Positions 17,501 to 25,266 of a stretch of DNA of 38,045 nt are shown piece by piece. Below the pieces are notes generated by a model. It did not search any database. It was not told the origin of the DNA and worked only from the letters and a program-made list of their open reading frames with translations. A program made the position numbers and the translations under genes. How positions within the stretch are numbered: position 1 is the first letter of the stretch; each line of letters opens with the position of its first letter. This DNA is from Fibrobacteria bacterium (GTDB lineage: Bacteria > Fibrobacterota > Fibrobacteria > UBA11236), in assembly GCA_017881725.1 (NCBI GenBank), contig JADGQO010000002.1:1-38045 (forward strand), in the 5' to 3' direction.

Positions 17501-18199
17501 TCCTGGGTGGAGCCCATCGTCGCCACGCAATTGAAAACACCGTTCAAAATCCTATTCGGACTATTGGAGCCCGCGCGCCCTCTCATCGATACCTTGGTCA
17601 CCGAGATCACCCACCTCATGGACGATCTCACCGCCAAGATCACGGCCTTGCTATTAGGACCGGATTCTCTCAAGGGCATTGAAGACGCGCTGAAACAATT
17701 GGTCGACCGCCTCAAGAAGTTGAATCTCGATTTCCTCACGCAAAGCCTGGATGACGTGTTCAACACCATCAAGGGAAAATTCGAAGCCATCGGCCCGGCC
17801 AAGCTCAAGGATTTGGTCGACGCCGCGTTTAAGGGCGTATTGGACGGCCTGGACTTGAGCCAGGTCCTGCCGGCTGCGGAGGTGAAGGCGCTGGACGATT
17901 TGTACCAGGGCATCGTGGATACGCTGAAGGGATTGGATCCGGCCAAAATCGTGGCGGAAACGATCAAGCCGTTGTACGACCAAAAAATCGTGCCGTTGAT
18001 CGCGGCATTGGATTTGACCAAGCCGGTGGACTCCTTATCCAAACGGATGGACGGTCTGGCGGACGAGTTGAGCAGCGAATTGGAGAAGGTCAATCGAGCC
18101 TATAAGGACATGCTGGACGCCGTGCCACCGTTGCACATCTCGATCGATCTTGGGGACGTGGGCGCAGCCGTCAGCGACGCCGTGGGTAGCCTGTTCTAG
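14597..18199 (+). CDS. Tape-measure-like giant protein with collagen-like Gly/Ala/Pro linker and helical repeats
   Basis: 1200 residues from ATG 14597. Residues 1-130 are helical. Residues ~131-198 are an almost pure Gly/Ala/Pro/Ser linker (GAPAGGAPAGGAPGGGGAGG and so on). From ~210 the protein is predominantly amphipathic helix with regularly placed Asp-Pro and Leu-Asp turns. Two adjacent 48-residue units at 16601-16744 and 16745-16888 are clear homologues (DPG, FKPSKLLEPLN and DPG, FKPSALVAPLN). Related DPAK units recur at LDPAKKL and LDPAKIV. Position after the chaperone, size and helicity fit a tape measure, which sets tail length and occupies the tube lumen. The Gly-rich linker is not usual for that family. 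A cargo-carrying or needle function is not excluded. Confidence 0.7.
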   Translation: MPTLFEQLQSGLSGSDLATQLGSQAGAFSGLLTTVQNLAQHPPSSIGDLTSTLQGTSLPNLDVAGDLGKAISGLKDALPTDISSVTGGLLDGLDKLGTQVGPGLATILEDVLKLFDTLQKIQSIDFQCLDAGAPAGGAPAGGAPGGGGAGGGAPAGGSAGGAPGGGSPGGDSAGGGSPGGGGAGGGAPGGAGGTGATANKASDTVDAVDSGLAFLPSPLNVSTLLPWLHERLAPGEWTKFGQYHIPILDDIYQPLDTLVRWNGLDASGLSAEMAATLSSVRSFLDDNAAGGLSGISGLSALGPLDLPAIATLADQITAAFKQAGVAVAAGNLAPASAAITSIAGLLDQYDALITAFGVTPDAGPAATLASVKDSLGHLGEDLEANMSRVLGALRPSDSMKSLEPLVESVTGAVAGGLDEVQKKISALVGWLQDLAGKIDLSVLQAPLKTAADGARSVVDGLDSGLAEATLQVKQLFSHAEDLLNQIDTAALISKVQDALNEFKDTLVQKLHDLFAPVRDAVHSVVTSIQSAVGSINLDGIKTALTDAINSLAGILDSDAVKSALATIQGAIEQVTQALQGASFTPITAEVVGDIQKITDMLKALDTSKLGVPVQLAMQAAVALLPHDLHGLTDPLIKNLNDLLDKPPVNLIKTLKDEPKKVLDAVKGFDPGAVVAKELSGPFQQLVSFMDQFKPSKLLEPLNKELDALKQRLLKSADPGKLLEPLEAPFNELLSSLDKFKPSALVAPLNTALQSAIKSVIDALPVDEIFAAIDSVLGQVQKAVDAGNKLKALLIKIKGMADGMENAAGQMDAWVDAILSKLDSLTSLAPIQSALDNLQGGLDGLKKDALLARYHSIVDPALAGLNTLDPAKKLSDWLVAAQSVSASALAALPASSEKTSLTAAMTRCKPLDLAYGKPLQSLADLRSALQTAGPALADFLSNWDALYLDATGLLGELRSLGTASASAIKSWVEPIVATQLKTPFKILFGLLEPARPLIDTLVTEITHLMDDLTAKITALLLGPDSLKGIEDALKQLVDRLKKLNLDFLTQSLDDVFNTIKGKFEAIGPAKLKDLVDAAFKGVLDGLDLSQVLPAAEVKALDDLYQGIVDTLKGLDPAKIVAETIKPLYDQKIVPLIAALDLTKPVDSLSKRMDGLADELSSELEKVNRAYKDMLDAVPPLHISIDLGDVGAAVSDAVGSLF
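14989..15189 (+). repeat. Low-complexity tract encoding Gly/Ala/Pro linker
   Basis: About 200 bp of degenerate GGN-GGN-GCN codons inside the tape-measure-like gene, encoding GGAP, GGSP and GGGG blocks. The DNA is prone to slippage, so its length may vary between strains. Confidence 0.8.
16601..16888 (+). repeat. Tandem 48-codon repeat in the tape-measure-like gene
   Basis: Two adjacent 144-bp units encode related 48-residue helical modules, each opening with Asp-Pro-Gly and carrying KFKPS or QFKPS followed by LLEPLN or LVAPLN. Duplication of such units is a simple way to change tail length. Confidence 0.65.
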
Positions 18200-18219
18200 G
18201 CGGCAAGCAGGATGAAATC

Positions 18220-20844
18220 ATGACCATCGGATCCGTACTCCTCAATCCCACCAAGCCGCAAAGGGCCGCCAAGGCCGCGCCCGATGATTTGATGTTGGCC
18301 GACATCATCGACATCATCGTCAAATTGCTGGCCGATGCCGCGCATAACCAGACCTTGATCGGCATCTTGAAAAACGTCTTGCTGCTATTGCCCGATCGCA
18401 TCAAGGCCAATGCCGGTGGCGGCCTGGACAATGCCAAACGCCGTATACTCGGGCTCTTCGCGCCGCTGCAAGCCAAGATCCAAACCATTGCCGACGGATT
18501 TTCCTCATCCAATCCCGCCGACGTTCTCAAAGCCCTGCAGACGGTGTTGGATTTGATTACCGACACCTTGGGGGATTTGGACATCGCCAAGGCACGAGCC
18601 ATCGGCGAGCATGCCACGCAAATCGTCAAAGTCGATTTGGGGCTCAACCCCGCCTTCCTGGAAAACCTGATTTTTTTCTTCATCGACCAGGTCGTGGAAG
18701 GCATGCAAAGCGCGGCCCTGGCCGCGGAGCCGGAAGACAAGAACACCTTGATCGAAATGGCGCTCCTGCTGCGCCGACTGAAACGCACCCTACGCGGGAT
18801 CATCGTTTTCCCGGATTTTGATCCGGAGAAAATCGCCCAAGCCATCTTGGACACCATCGCCCAGCCGGAATTCCAAACCGCCGTGAAAAAAGCGGCCTGC
18901 ATTTTCAAGGCCATCTCCACGGCCCTGGAAACCGGCGCCGATCTCCTGGACATCGTGCCGTTCTCGGGATTGGGATCGCGCAGCGTGGGCGCGGGTGAAG
19001 CGGGCTCGGCCTCCGCCGATGACCAATATTTATGGTATGCTTCCTGGCTGCTGGGCGGCAAGGACAGGCCGGCGGGCGTCACCATTTTCAAAATCTTCGT
19101 CAAGATTTTCCAGTTGCCCATGCCCGGAGACGATTATGTCGTGGAGGGCGGGACCAACCGCACCGTGCGTCGGAATTTCCTGCGCGCGGATTATCCCATC
19201 GCCCAGGATCCGCTACAATTCGAGCATATCCCGGTCGGGGGCACGGACGGTCCGGAAATCACTGTGGATCAACGCACCGGCGAACAAACCCATCGGCAAT
19301 ATCGGAATTACACTTTCAATGTTTTCAAGCAGGAGACCATGGAAGCGGTGGCGCGCCATACCACCTGGGTCACCAACGCCATCGAATTCCTGATGCATGC
19401 CTTCTCCATCGAGAAGGGCGATTTTGTTTCCAATGTCGGGCACATGTCCTACAACACCTTGGAAGGCCTGTTCCGCGCCTTCGCCAAACGACCGCTTCCC
19501 CCAAAGGCCGTGGTGCCGGTGCGCTTCGGCACCTATTTCCTCTCTTCCTTCGAAGGCGTGCACTCGAAGGCCGCGCCCAAAGCGTGGCTGGGACATTGGG
19601 TCACCTTGCTCGGTACCGATGCCGTGGAAGCCAACATCTACAATTCCCTGGGCAACTCTCTGCGCGACGCCTTGCTTTCGAGCATGACCTTGCTCAACTA
19701 TAAAGGCGATGTAGGCGTTCCCAGCGGCGAAGATACGCGTCCCAACAATCGCCAGGAAATAGATGGCTTAGTCGGTGCCTTGGTGGGATTGGCCACCAGC
19801 CAGGTTTTGGTGCGGCTGGTTTCCCGGGAGGATTATGTCCTCATTTTCAAGGACGTGAAAACCACGGCGGGCATTTGGCTGGGCGGCGGCATCGCCACCG
19901 GCGTGCTGGCCGGAACCGTGGCTTCCGTGGGCGCGGAATGCCTGGCGCGCGCGGTGGATCCGTACGCGTGGCTGAATCAACTCTGGCAGGCGCCCGTGCA
20001 GGTGCTGTTGTCCTATTGGATCACCTTATACACCTCCAAGGAAAACGATACGGACAAAGGAAAATACAATCCGACCGGAGCGCCCTTTGATGGTTACCCG
20101 GATCCGGCGACTTCACCGTACAAATTGCCTTGGGAAAAGGACAAAACCTACCATTGCATCCAAGGCAACCAGGGCATATGGAGCCATAACAATAAGGCTT
20201 TTGAAAACGGCACCGGCACGTCCATGGTGTACGCCTACGACTTCGCCTTGGATCAGGGCGATCCCTTGCTGGCCTCGCGCGGTGGAGTGGTGGTGGACTT
20301 TTTCGATTGGTGTGAGGATGATAAGAACAAATCGACCGATGCGCCGCTCGGAGCCACCATCCCCGGTCAATCCACCAACGACGCCTGGAATTTCATCTGC
20401 ATCGGCCATGACGTTGCGGCAGGCGACCATGACAAGAAAGACGGCGGCGCGGCCACGACTACCTACGCCATTTACGGGCATGGTCGGAACGGCAGCGTGC
20501 GGCGTTCCTTCGCCGCGCGTCTGGGCAAGACCGAAGCCACCATTACCTCGGCCGACATCATCGGCACCAAGGTCGTACAGGGTCAGCAAATCATGGAAAC
20601 GGGCAATACCGGCAACAGCCTGCACAATCACGTGCATATGGAAGTGCGCGGGGGAGGGCCCGTACCGGCGCCCATGCTTCCGATTTCGACTTATCCCGCC
20701 GTGAGCCGCGGCTCGCTGAGCAAGGCCAGTCTTCCGTTCGTATTCGCAGACGAGGGCATCATGAGCGGTTGGCCCATGAAACCCAAAGGCATCCCCCAAT
20801 CCCTCGATTGGCCTACCTCCAGTAACGTCTTGGTGACTCCATGA
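18220..20844 (+). CDS. Tail protein with C-terminal M23 (LytM-type) peptidase domain
   Basis: 874 residues, AGGA before the ATG. Residues ~1-270 are helical. Residues ~300-600 are unrecognised and include a possible membrane-active Gly/Ala helix (GGIATGVLAGTVASVGAECL, ~547-570). From ~640 an M23 zinc metallopeptidase is visible: QGIWSHNN with the first His, VYAYDFALDQGDPLLASRGG with the metal Asp, YAIYGHG, and the final NHVHMEV with the HxH pair. M23 enzymes cut peptide cross-links of peptidoglycan. Inside a tail operon this fits a tip- or tube-associated cell-wall hydrolase that opens the target wall. A cargo toxin is the alternative. It overlaps the gpD-like gene by four bases. Confidence 0.78.
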   Translation: MTIGSVLLNPTKPQRAAKAAPDDLMLADIIDIIVKLLADAAHNQTLIGILKNVLLLLPDRIKANAGGGLDNAKRRILGLFAPLQAKIQTIADGFSSSNPADVLKALQTVLDLITDTLGDLDIAKARAIGEHATQIVKVDLGLNPAFLENLIFFFIDQVVEGMQSAALAAEPEDKNTLIEMALLLRRLKRTLRGIIVFPDFDPEKIAQAILDTIAQPEFQTAVKKAACIFKAISTALETGADLLDIVPFSGLGSRSVGAGEAGSASADDQYLWYASWLLGGKDRPAGVTIFKIFVKIFQLPMPGDDYVVEGGTNRTVRRNFLRADYPIAQDPLQFEHIPVGGTDGPEITVDQRTGEQTHRQYRNYTFNVFKQETMEAVARHTTWVTNAIEFLMHAFSIEKGDFVSNVGHMSYNTLEGLFRAFAKRPLPPKAVVPVRFGTYFLSSFEGVHSKAAPKAWLGHWVTLLGTDAVEANIYNSLGNSLRDALLSSMTLLNYKGDVGVPSGEDTRPNNRQEIDGLVGALVGLATSQVLVRLVSREDYVLIFKDVKTTAGIWLGGGIATGVLAGTVASVGAECLARAVDPYAWLNQLWQAPVQVLLSYWITLYTSKENDTDKGKYNPTGAPFDGYPDPATSPYKLPWEKDKTYHCIQGNQGIWSHNNKAFENGTGTSMVYAYDFALDQGDPLLASRGGVVVDFFDWCEDDKNKSTDAPLGATIPGQSTNDAWNFICIGHDVAAGDHDKKDGGAATTTYAIYGHGRNGSVRRSFAARLGKTEATITSADIIGTKVVQGQQIMETGNTGNSLHNHVHMEVRGGGPVPAPMLPISTYPAVSRGSLSKASLPFVFADEGIMSGWPMKPKGIPQSLDWPTSSNVLVTP

Positions 20845-21824
20845 GCTTTACTTTGCGGCCCGCATATAAGTTGAAAGCCGGCGGGGAGGAATTCTCGCTG
20901 GACACCTTCGCGTCCTTGATCGCCCTGGATCTGCGCCTGTCCAAGAACGCCGGGGCCGATGCTTTGGTGGCGATACTCGGACAAACCGGATCCTTCGACA
21001 TCCACAGCGGGGACGATGTCACTTTGGAGTTGGGCTGGGACGGCGACACCAGCCTCGTCTTCACCGGCACGGTGGAATCCCTGGCCCCGCGCGTGGGCGC
21101 GACGCAGCTGACGGCGGTGGGCAGCCAGGCCCTGTTGTCCCGTAGCCGCGGCGATACCGCCTACGTCAGCCAAAGCGCCGGGCAAGTGGTGACGGCATTG
21201 TGCGGCGAAGCGGGCGTGGACATCGGCACAGCCGACGACGGCATGGACCTGCCGCAATACCTGGCGGACTCGGCGCGCGACCGCTGGGATCATTGCCTGG
21301 GGCTGGCCCGCCGTTGCGGTTTCGATTTGTATTGCAACCCGGAAGGCAAGCTCGTGTTTTCCGCCTTCAACATCACCGCCGCCGATCATAAATTCCACTA
21401 CGGAATCGATCTACTGGCCGCCGATATTTTCCAAAACCGATCCATCGCCGCCGTAGCGGTTTATCCGGAGAGCCCGGCCAGCAGCCAGGGATCGGATTCC
21501 GCCTCGTGGCTCGTTAAGGACCCGTCTCCCAACAAAGGCCAAGCCGGCACCGGAGACGGCTTGGTGATTTCCGATCCGGTTCTGCGCAACAAGGACGCGG
21601 CCGATATCGCGGCGAAGGCCCGCTTATATTTCAGCCAACGCGACGCGCAAGGCGGCGTCATCGAATTGATGGGTAACGCCGATGTGACCCTCGGCCAGGC
21701 CGTGGAATTAATCGATCTGCCCGGAGACAACGCGGACGGATTGTACCAGGTCATGGCCGTGCGCCATAGTTTAGGACGCGGCACCGGTTTCCGAAGCTTC
21801 GTGACTTTAGGAGGCATGCCATGA
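20841..21824 (+). CDS. gpD/gp27-like baseplate hub protein
   Basis: 327 residues. KLKAGGEEFSLDTFASLIALDLRLSKNAGAD at the start, then SGDDVTLELGWDGDTSLVFTG and SQSAGQVVTALCGEAGVDIG, with DRWDHCLGLARRCGFDLYC, follow the phage late-control-D/VgrG N-terminal hub fold. The hub trimer links tube and spike. It starts inside the stop of the M23 gene (ATGA) and ends with the next ATG overlapping its stop, so hub and spike are translationally coupled. Here the VgrG equivalents are split into two genes, as in phages. Confidence 0.82.
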   Translation: MSFTLRPAYKLKAGGEEFSLDTFASLIALDLRLSKNAGADALVAILGQTGSFDIHSGDDVTLELGWDGDTSLVFTGTVESLAPRVGATQLTAVGSQALLSRSRGDTAYVSQSAGQVVTALCGEAGVDIGTADDGMDLPQYLADSARDRWDHCLGLARRCGFDLYCNPEGKLVFSAFNITAADHKFHYGIDLLAADIFQNRSIAAVAVYPESPASSQGSDSASWLVKDPSPNKGQAGTGDGLVISDPVLRNKDAADIAAKARLYFSQRDAQGGVIELMGNADVTLGQAVELIDLPGDNADGLYQVMAVRHSLGRGTGFRSFVTLGGMP

Positions 21825-22564
21825 GGCCCGCATTGCAGTCTACTGCGGCGGGACTGGATTTGGTGGGAATGATCCAGGCGTTGATACGCAGCGAAATTTC
21901 CAAAGTGCGCGTGGCCGAAATCGCGGTCATCACGGCGTCCTACCCCAGCCCTAGCGACGGTAACTACGCTTGCGACATCAAGCTCCGCGATACCGGCTTG
22001 GAATTGAAAAAAGTTCCCATCGCGGTCCCTCGGATCGGGTTTGCGGCCATCCCCAATGTGAACGATTTGGTCCTGGTGCAATTCGTCGGCGGGAACATGC
22101 ATGGCGCGATAATAACGGGCCGCTTATACAACGATGTGGATCGACCCCCGGAATCCAAAGTCCACGAGATGGTTTATCAATGCCCGGATGATTCGGAAGA
22201 CGGCATTCGCCGGGCCTATTTGGAATTCCCCGGCGGCAATAGCCTGACCTTGACGGATGGATCCGCCGTGCTGGATTGGGGCGGCACGTCCGTCACGCTG
22301 GAGAGCGGCGGCGACGCGAAAATCGTGGTCAAAGGCAAGCTGTCCATCAAGGTAGATGACGACGTGAAATTCGAAGCTGGAGGCGACATGGTTTTGGAAG
22401 CCGCCGGCAAAATGAAACTCATGGCCGGAAGCGACATGAAGCTGGAAGGCCTCACCATCGCGGCCAAGGCGCAAACCTCGGCCCAGATGGAAGGCGGTGC
22501 ATCCGCTACCGTCAAAGGCAGTACGGTCACGGTTTCCGGCATGATCAATTTTTCGGCGGGATGA
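21821..22564 (+). CDS. gpV/VgrG-C-like spike protein with OB fold and beta-helix
   Basis: 247 residues. Residues ~25-110 form the OB-fold typical of gp5/gpV baseplate spikes (SEISKVRVAEIAVITASYP, GNMHGAIITGRLYNDVD). From ~125 short strands of 8-10 residues repeat, rich in Gly/Val/Lys (GGDAKIVVKGKLSIKVDDD, GGDMVLEAAGKMKLMAGSDM). This is the pattern of a trimeric beta-helical needle. The spike pierces the target membrane and carries the PAAR tip encoded next. Confidence 0.82.
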   Translation: MRPALQSTAAGLDLVGMIQALIRSEISKVRVAEIAVITASYPSPSDGNYACDIKLRDTGLELKKVPIAVPRIGFAAIPNVNDLVLVQFVGGNMHGAIITGRLYNDVDRPPESKVHEMVYQCPDDSEDGIRRAYLEFPGGNSLTLTDGSAVLDWGGTSVTLESGGDAKIVVKGKLSIKVDDDVKFEAGGDMVLEAAGKMKLMAGSDMKLEGLTIAAKAQTSAQMEGGASATVKGSTVTVSGMINFSAG

Positions 22565-22582
22565 AGGAGAGGATGAACGCAT

Positions 22583-22915
22583 ATGTCGGGACCTTTCGTC
22601 ACCATCGGGTGCATGGTGCAAGTGACCCCCGGAGCGGCCGGGCCGCCAGATATGGGCGTCATCGTGCAAATCCCGCAAACGATATTGACGGCCTCGGGAA
22701 TGCCGTTGGCCGTCAGCGGATCGATGTGCCAGATGACGAATACCTTGACGGGCGCTCCGTATCCCTTGGTGATTGGACCGTTGGGATCATCCGGCGCGAC
22801 GGTGAACGGCATGGCCCTGGTGCGCATGGGCGATATGATTCCTTCGCCGCCGGGAATTCTAAGCATCATGGGACCGCCGGCCTCGCCCACGGCCACGGAT
22901 GGATGGCCGCCATGA
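22583..22915 (+). CDS. PAAR-like spike-tip protein
   Basis: 110 residues preceded by AAGGAGAGGATG. The sequence alternates short strands and Pro/Gly turns (VTIGCMVQVTPGAAGPPDMG, SGSMCQMTNTLTGAPYPLVI, VNGMALVRMGDMIPSPPGIL). It is small, comes straight after the spike gene, and fits the conical PAAR-like tip that caps VgrG or gpV. Classical PAAR metal ligands are not obvious beyond Cys and Met residues, so this is a divergent member. It overlaps the long upstream frame of the gp25 gene. Confidence 0.7.
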   Translation: MSGPFVTIGCMVQVTPGAAGPPDMGVIVQIPQTILTASGMPLAVSGSMCQMTNTLTGAPYPLVIGPLGSSGATVNGMALVRMGDMIPSPPGILSIMGPPASPTATDGWPP

Positions 22916-22967
22916 TTACTGGAACGCGCAGCAGAACGTCAAAACCCCATCGGAAGGGATGCTGAAC

Positions 22968-23441
22968 ATGGCCAAGGAAAAACGGACCGATACCTTAGGG
23001 GTCGATTTGTTGGCGACCTATCGCATCACCGACGGACGTCACGAAGATGTGGACGCAGATTCCGTGAGCCACATGGTGGACGGATCCCTGATTCGCGACT
23101 GGGCTTTGAACGACGGCATCAACAACGCTGTGCAAGCCGTGATCCACCGCATCAAAACCGTCAAGGGAGAACTGGCCGACCTGGGACACCCGGAATACGG
23201 TTCGCGGCATCATGAATTAATCGGCCAACCCAACACGGCCAACAATCGGAACCTCATCAAGTTGTATCTCTTGCAAGCTTTGGCCTTCGAGGCCCGCATC
23301 GAAAAAATCCACCGCGCCGGCATCGACTTCGTGGCCGGGCGCGATCGCGACAAGGTGAACATCAACCTCACCTTGTCCTTCATCGGGGACCCGGTTCCCC
23401 ACGACATGGTCATACCCTTCAATTTCTCGGAACCGCTATGA
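22968..23441 (+). CDS. gp25-like baseplate wedge protein
   Basis: 157 residues from ATG 22968, chosen because GGAAGGG lies ten bases upstream; the frame is open to 22899. Near residues 50-105 the protein has AVIHRIKTVKGELADLGHPEYGSRHHELIG followed by NLIKLYLLQALAFEARI, the signature of the gp25/lysozyme-related baseplate family without catalytic function. The C-terminal strand pattern DKVNINLTLSFIG is usual. It overlaps the gpJ gene by four bases. This protein is needed to nucleate sheath assembly on the baseplate. Confidence 0.88.
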   Translation: MAKEKRTDTLGVDLLATYRITDGRHEDVDADSVSHMVDGSLIRDWALNDGINNAVQAVIHRIKTVKGELADLGHPEYGSRHHELIGQPNTANNRNLIKLYLLQALAFEARIEKIHRAGIDFVAGRDRDKVNINLTLSFIGDPVPHDMVIPFNFSEPL

Positions 23442-25266
23442 GCTTCGCAGCCGAATCCTATCCATATATAGCCGATCAGCTATTGACTGCCTTGACCGGC
23501 GGCGTGGCCCGCGAGTCGCATCGCTTCTTCCCGGACGTTAATATCGGCGGCTTTGCTTTTGAGCTTCAACCGGAGCATGTGCTCACCGATACTTTGCGCG
23601 TGTCGGGCCAAACTGTGGACGGATTTTTCGTCTTCGCCGATGGCCGCGATTATGTAGTCGGCGATGATGGCCGTCTGCGATTCTTCGCGTCGAAAGACGA
23701 TCCGCTGCAACCCGATACCGGCACCACCTGGCCGCTGGAAGGCACGGAATTCTTCGTCAGCTACTATCACGATAAATCCTTCCAATCGCCCATCACCGAT
23801 CGCAATGTGGGCAGCATCAACCGCGTCTTGGCGGAATCGTTCGCGCGCGAGCTGGCCGTGCTGCGCAAGCAAATCGAAGGCGTCTATAAGGGCGGCTTCG
23901 TGGACACGGCGGAAGGAGATTCGCTGGACAAGGTCGTGGCGTTGCTCGGCATCGAACGCAAGGGCCGGGACTTCGCGCAAGGCAAGGTGCGCTTCCTGCG
24001 CGACACACCGGCCCCGGGCGACATCTTCATTCCGGACGGCACCAAGGTCAGCACGGCTTTGGCCCCGCAGGCCACGTTCGTGACCACGGAAGCCAAGACG
24101 TTGCGCCGCGGTCAGATCTCGGTCGAGATCGGAATTCGCGCCGAGGACAAAGGCGCCAAAGCGGTGGTACCGGCGAATACCATCACGATTTTGAACCAAA
24201 GCCTGTTGGGCATCACGCAAGTGGTGAACGACGAAGCGACGTTGTTCGGCGCCACAGGCGAGTCCGATGCGGAACTCCGGAGCCGCGCCAAGAAGGTGGC
24301 CGAACGTATCGGGCGCGCTACTCCCCGCGCCATGCTGCTGGCCCTGACGGGCGTGGGCCTGAAGGAAAACCAAGTCAAGGTCCAGGAGTTCCTGGATGAT
24401 CGTCCCGGCTTCGTGCAAATCTTTTTGGACTCGGCCAGGAATGACGACGCCTCTTTCCAAAGCGATGTGGTGCAAGCGATTTTGGACAGCCGCCCCGCCG
24501 GCGTGCGCGTCGAGCATAACCTGGCTATCGTAGATCCCTCTTCCGCCTCCGCATCCTCGCCCTCCGGTCCCGCAGCCTCTCCCGCCGATTCCGCCCGCGA
24601 TGACGAATGGGAAGCGGTTGCTCCTCCACCCGGAAGCGATTTCGCTTTGCCGATTTTATGCGATGTTTTGTTGTTCCCGGAGAATCCCCGCTTGGCCGGT
24701 CCGGAAAAAACCGCCATGCAACAGTCGGTGGAAACCGCGGTGCAAAACCACATCGACAATTTGCCTATCGGTGGCATGCTGGTATACAACCGCTTAATCG
24801 CCGATATCATGGCCGTAACCGGCTTGCAAGACTGCGTCGCGTTTCTCGCTGCGGTCGGCGACCCTGCCACGGTGAAGCGCAATGTGCAAATCCCCGAAGG
24901 CAAAAAGGCCGTCCTCGATGCGACCCGGCTCAACGTGCATTTTTCCGGTGACCTTGATTTCGATTTCAGCGTGCGTTTCAAGCCCAAGGGCTCCGCCAAG
25001 TTCGCGGACGCGCAAAAGGAAATCGTTCCAAACTGGTCGATTATTTCGCCGCCGCACCGACCACGGTAGATGCCGATTCCGTCCTCACCAAACTCTCCGC
25101 CGGAGACAACTATGAGACCCTCGCCGCAGCCGATCTGGATTGGGTGGGCGAAAGCGATGCCAATGGACTAATCATCCGCAAGGACAATTCCGCGGATCCC
25201 AAGACGGACATACCGGCCGATCATCGCGCCTTGTTGCGCAATGTGACCTACGTGGAGAAAGCTTAA
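23438..25266 (+). pseudogene. gpJ-like baseplate wedge protein, with C-terminal frameshift
   Basis: The first frame runs 23438-25069 (543 residues). It shows VLAESFARELAVLRKQIEGVYKGGF, EGDSLDKVVALLGIER, GKVRFLRDTPAPGDIFIPDG, GESDAELRSRAKKV and LPIGGMLVYNRLIADIMAV, the features of phage baseplate assembly protein J. After EIV near 25027 the homologous reading continues one frame back (KLVDYFAAAPTTVDADSVLT onward) to the TAA at 25264-25266, which overlaps the next ATG as expected for this operon. One base is missing near 25028. Restored length is about 609 residues. A Ser/Pro/Ala linker (~363-395) interrupts the middle, which is unusual. Frameshift may be real or a sequencing error in a short homopolymer. 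Confidence 0.85.
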
